This document shows, piece by piece, positions 5,802 through 7,309 of a stretch of 7,309 bases of DNA (positions within the stretch are counted from its first letter, which is position 1; each line of letters opens with the position of its first letter). A program made the translations under genes and the position numbers. Below the pieces are notes generated by a model, which had not been told where the DNA came from, did no database searches, and was given only the letters and a program-made list of their open reading frames with translations. This stretch comes from JANOQP01 sp044227705 (GTDB lineage Bacteria; Bacteroidota; Bacteroidia; Chitinophagales; Saprospiraceae): assembly GCA_044227705.1 (NCBI GenBank), contig JBGAWE010000226.1, positions 1-7,309 on the forward strand, written 5' to 3'.

Positions 5802-7309
5802 TCACTGCTCTCCCGGCTTCTTCGGCAGCTCCGGCAGCGGCTTTCCGCCGGGCCTCGGGCTTTCCTTTTCGCGCTCCATGAACTGGTCAAAGTCGATTTC
5901 GTCCGGTCCCCCGTCGGAGTGGTCCTCGAAGTCGCCGATTGACTTGCGTTTCTCAAAGACCAGTTGGCTGGGCTTGGCCGATGGCGTTTTTTCCATCTCG
6001 GTTTTGGCTTTCCCCAAAAAGCTTGTGGTCGTCGGCCCAGAGGTGCTCGACGCGGTGCCCGCCTTTCCGCCGTGCGTGACGGTCGGGATGTTGTCCTCGG
6101 AGGATGAGGGGTCGTCGTCGTCCTCTTTTCTCCGCGCCCGGATCCATTGCCTCGGCGGCGGCTGCTGTCTCGGCGGTGCCTGTTGATTGGGCAACGGAGG
6201 CAGATTGGGCAATTGCGGCAGGTTGGGCAGGTTCATCTGCATAGGTTGCGGTTGCATCGGCTGCGGCTGCATCGAGCTGCTAGACGAGCCGCCGACTGCT
6301 GGCTGCAAATTGGCCACCGCTTGCAGGTCGCCCTCCTTGTCGTCCCAGCCGCCGGTCAACCCGTAGTTGATGATGGTGCCGAGGTAGCTGTTGTCCTTGT
6401 GGTGAAGGCCGCGCATGTCGGGGCCGCCCCAAGCCATCATCCCGAAGTCTGCCACGCCTGCCAGTTCGCGCAGTTGTCTGACGGTTCGGAAGTCTGTCAT
6501 CCCCTTGAAGGTCGCCACCTGCCCTTTGGCCACACGCAGTTTGATTTCGGCCTGCGTCGCCTTCAGCCGTTCGAAGGCCTTGTCGCGGTCGGCCGGTTTT
6601 AGGTGGCGCATCTTGTCGGCCAGCTCTTTGGGATTGGCCGACAGGATTTTCACTGCCGTGTGCAGGTCGACGACGGGTGGGAAGCCGGGCGTTTTCGAGC
6701 TTGACCCCCAGTTGTCCTGAAAGCGCCAGTTGGGCGCGAAGCAGTCGTCGTTGTCGATGCCCACCACGCGGACGACTTGGTTGCGGTCGCCCATCTCGTA
6801 CATGAGGTTGCCCGGGTGGCGGTCCTGCGCGCCCATGAAGCAGTCGAGCCATTGGAGCGAGGACATGCCCTCTTGGATGACCTCCGAGTCGAAGTCCTGC
6901 GGGACCATGAGGATACTGCGGTCGTAGATTTCGATGATTTGCCCATCCGGGCCGTGGATGACCTCCTGAATTGAATTCGTCTCGACCTTCTCGCCCCGGC
7001 TTTCGGCGAACTCGATGAGGCCCTCCATTTTCTGCTTTGACATTTTCGCCCCTCGCTTCGTCTTCTGGCCCGTCGGCCCGTTGATGAACGCGATGGCCTG
7101 CCCGATGCGGGCGCGGCCTGTGTTGTCGGCCTGCCGGATGAAAAAGGTTTCGGGGATGCAGTTCATCTTGAGCGACTGGCAAACCTCGAACGCGGCCACG
7201 CCCCGGCGGCTCTCCTCCGGGTTGAGTTTGTCGATGCCGGCCGCGCCCGCCGCGTCGCTCGCCTTGTTGGAGTCCCACTTGACGGCGCCCAGCCATTTCC
7301 CCCGGTTCG
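5802..7309 (-). CDS. PI3/4-kinase-like or actin-fragmin-kinase-like protein with disordered C-terminal tail, N-terminus outside window
   Basis: The frame is open to the window edge, giving 501 residues of a larger protein (numbered here from the edge). The first 240 or so resemble the atypical kinase fold of the PI3/4-kinase, actin-fragmin kinase and bacterial SCO1664-like group. The matching elements are a possible nucleotide-binding lysine in GAVKW (Lys10), a helix and hinge region RRGVAAFEVCQSLKMNCIPETF (34-55), then GQAIAFI (69-75). The catalytic-loop motif QDRHPGN (161-167) and a metal-binding GIDNDD (183-188, DFG equivalent) follow. TPGFPPVVD (206-214) would be the activation segment, before a helical bundle. 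From about residue 337 the sequence is disordered: a Ser run, QPQPM and NLPxLP repeats, an acidic patch (KEDDDDPSSSED), and the ending KPLPELPKKPGEQ. Active-site residues look intact. The substrate, protein or lipid, cannot be told. It could also be a non-kinase using the same fold. An internal GTG at 7199 is not believed to be the start because homology-like sequence continues upstream of it. Confidence 0.6.
   Translation of the reverse strand, partial: NRGKWLGAVKWDSNKASDAAGAAGIDKLNPEESRRGVAAFEVCQSLKMNCIPETFFIRQADNTGRARIGQAIAFINGPTGQKTKRGAKMSKQKMEGLIEFAESRGEKVETNSIQEVIHGPDGQIIEIYDRSILMVPQDFDSEVIQEGMSSLQWLDCFMGAQDRHPGNLMYEMGDRNQVVRVVGIDNDDCFAPNWRFQDNWGSSSKTPGFPPVVDLHTAVKILSANPKELADKMRHLKPADRDKAFERLKATQAEIKLRVAKGQVATFKGMTDFRTVRQLRELAGVADFGMMAWGGPDMRGLHHKDNSYLGTIINYGLTGGWDDKEGDLQAVANLQPAVGGSSSSSMQPQPMQPQPMQMNLPNLPQLPNLPPLPNQQAPPRQQPPPRQWIRARRKEDDDDPSSSEDNIPTVTHGGKAGTASSTSGPTTTSFLGKAKTEMEKTPSAKPSQLVFEKRKSIGDFEDHSDGGPDEIDFDQFMEREKESPRPGGKPLPELPKKPGEQ
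6182..6272 (-). repeat. In-frame tandem repeats encoding QPQPM and NLPxLP units
   Basis: Two adjacent 15-base units (6242-6256 and 6257-6271) match at 12 of 15 positions and each encode a QPQPM unit. Next to them, GGCAGATTGGGCA (6199-6211) and GGCAGGTTGGGCA (6217-6229) match at 12 of 13 positions with an 18-base period and encode NLPxLP units. Both sets lie within the disordered tail of the kinase-like protein, and unit lengths are multiples of three, so expansion or contraction would keep the frame. Confidence 0.7.

Noticed and set aside
5464..5805. Minus-strand 113-residue open frame between the kinase-like gene and yidC
   Set aside because: Composition is shadow-like and it overlaps the more plausible plus-strand small gene and the intergenic region.
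6280..7296. 338-residue minus-strand frame overlapping the kinase-like gene
   Set aside because: Gly/Arg/Pro-rich shadow; the other frame carries the catalytic motifs.
1..7309. CRISPR array, tRNA, rRNA, insertion sequence or attachment site
   Set aside because: No spaced direct repeats, cloverleaf, rRNA-like stretch, transposase or flanking inverted repeats were seen.

Overview
The window reads as chromosomal DNA from a GC-rich member of the Bacteroidota, possibly a Saprospiria-like lineage; the phylum is an inference from protein style. The C-terminal half of YidC and the phosphoglucose/phosphomannose isomerase both look like the Bacteroidota versions of their families. Start codons lack clear Shine-Dalgarno sequences, and a TAnnTTTG-type -7 box lies just upstream of yidC. 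All of these fit the phylum. Strong G/C at third codon positions produces many long false reading frames opposite and beside the real genes.

Layout, left to right. (1) Positions 2-643, plus strand: the 3' part of a gene for a SIMPL-domain (DUF541) protein, cut by the left edge. (2) Positions 653-5390, minus strand: four tightly spaced genes that look like one operon, in transcription order yidC (membrane insertase), a small lipoprotein with a DUF6438-like domain, a bifunctional phosphoglucose/phosphomannose isomerase, and an MFS exporter-like permease. Gaps are 11, 33 and 2 bases. The SIMPL gene and the MFS gene end tail to tail 9 bases apart, inside an imperfect inverted repeat. (3) Positions 5391-5562: a 172-base divergent intergenic region with a probable yidC promoter. 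(4) Positions 5563-5778, plus strand: a small unrecognised gene of about 65-71 residues. (5) Positions 5802-7309, minus strand: the 3' part of a large gene cut by the right edge. It encodes a protein-kinase-like fold of the PI3/4-kinase or actin-fragmin-kinase type, followed by a long disordered tail rich in Pro, Gln, Ser and acidic residues.

The yidC operon is ordinary housekeeping DNA: envelope biogenesis, an envelope lipoprotein, sugar-phosphate interconversion and a transporter. The accessory-looking part is the right end. There the kinase-like protein, with its repeat-bearing tail and SH3-ligand-like C-terminus, is the best candidate for something not yet described, but its N-terminus and neighbours lie outside the window.
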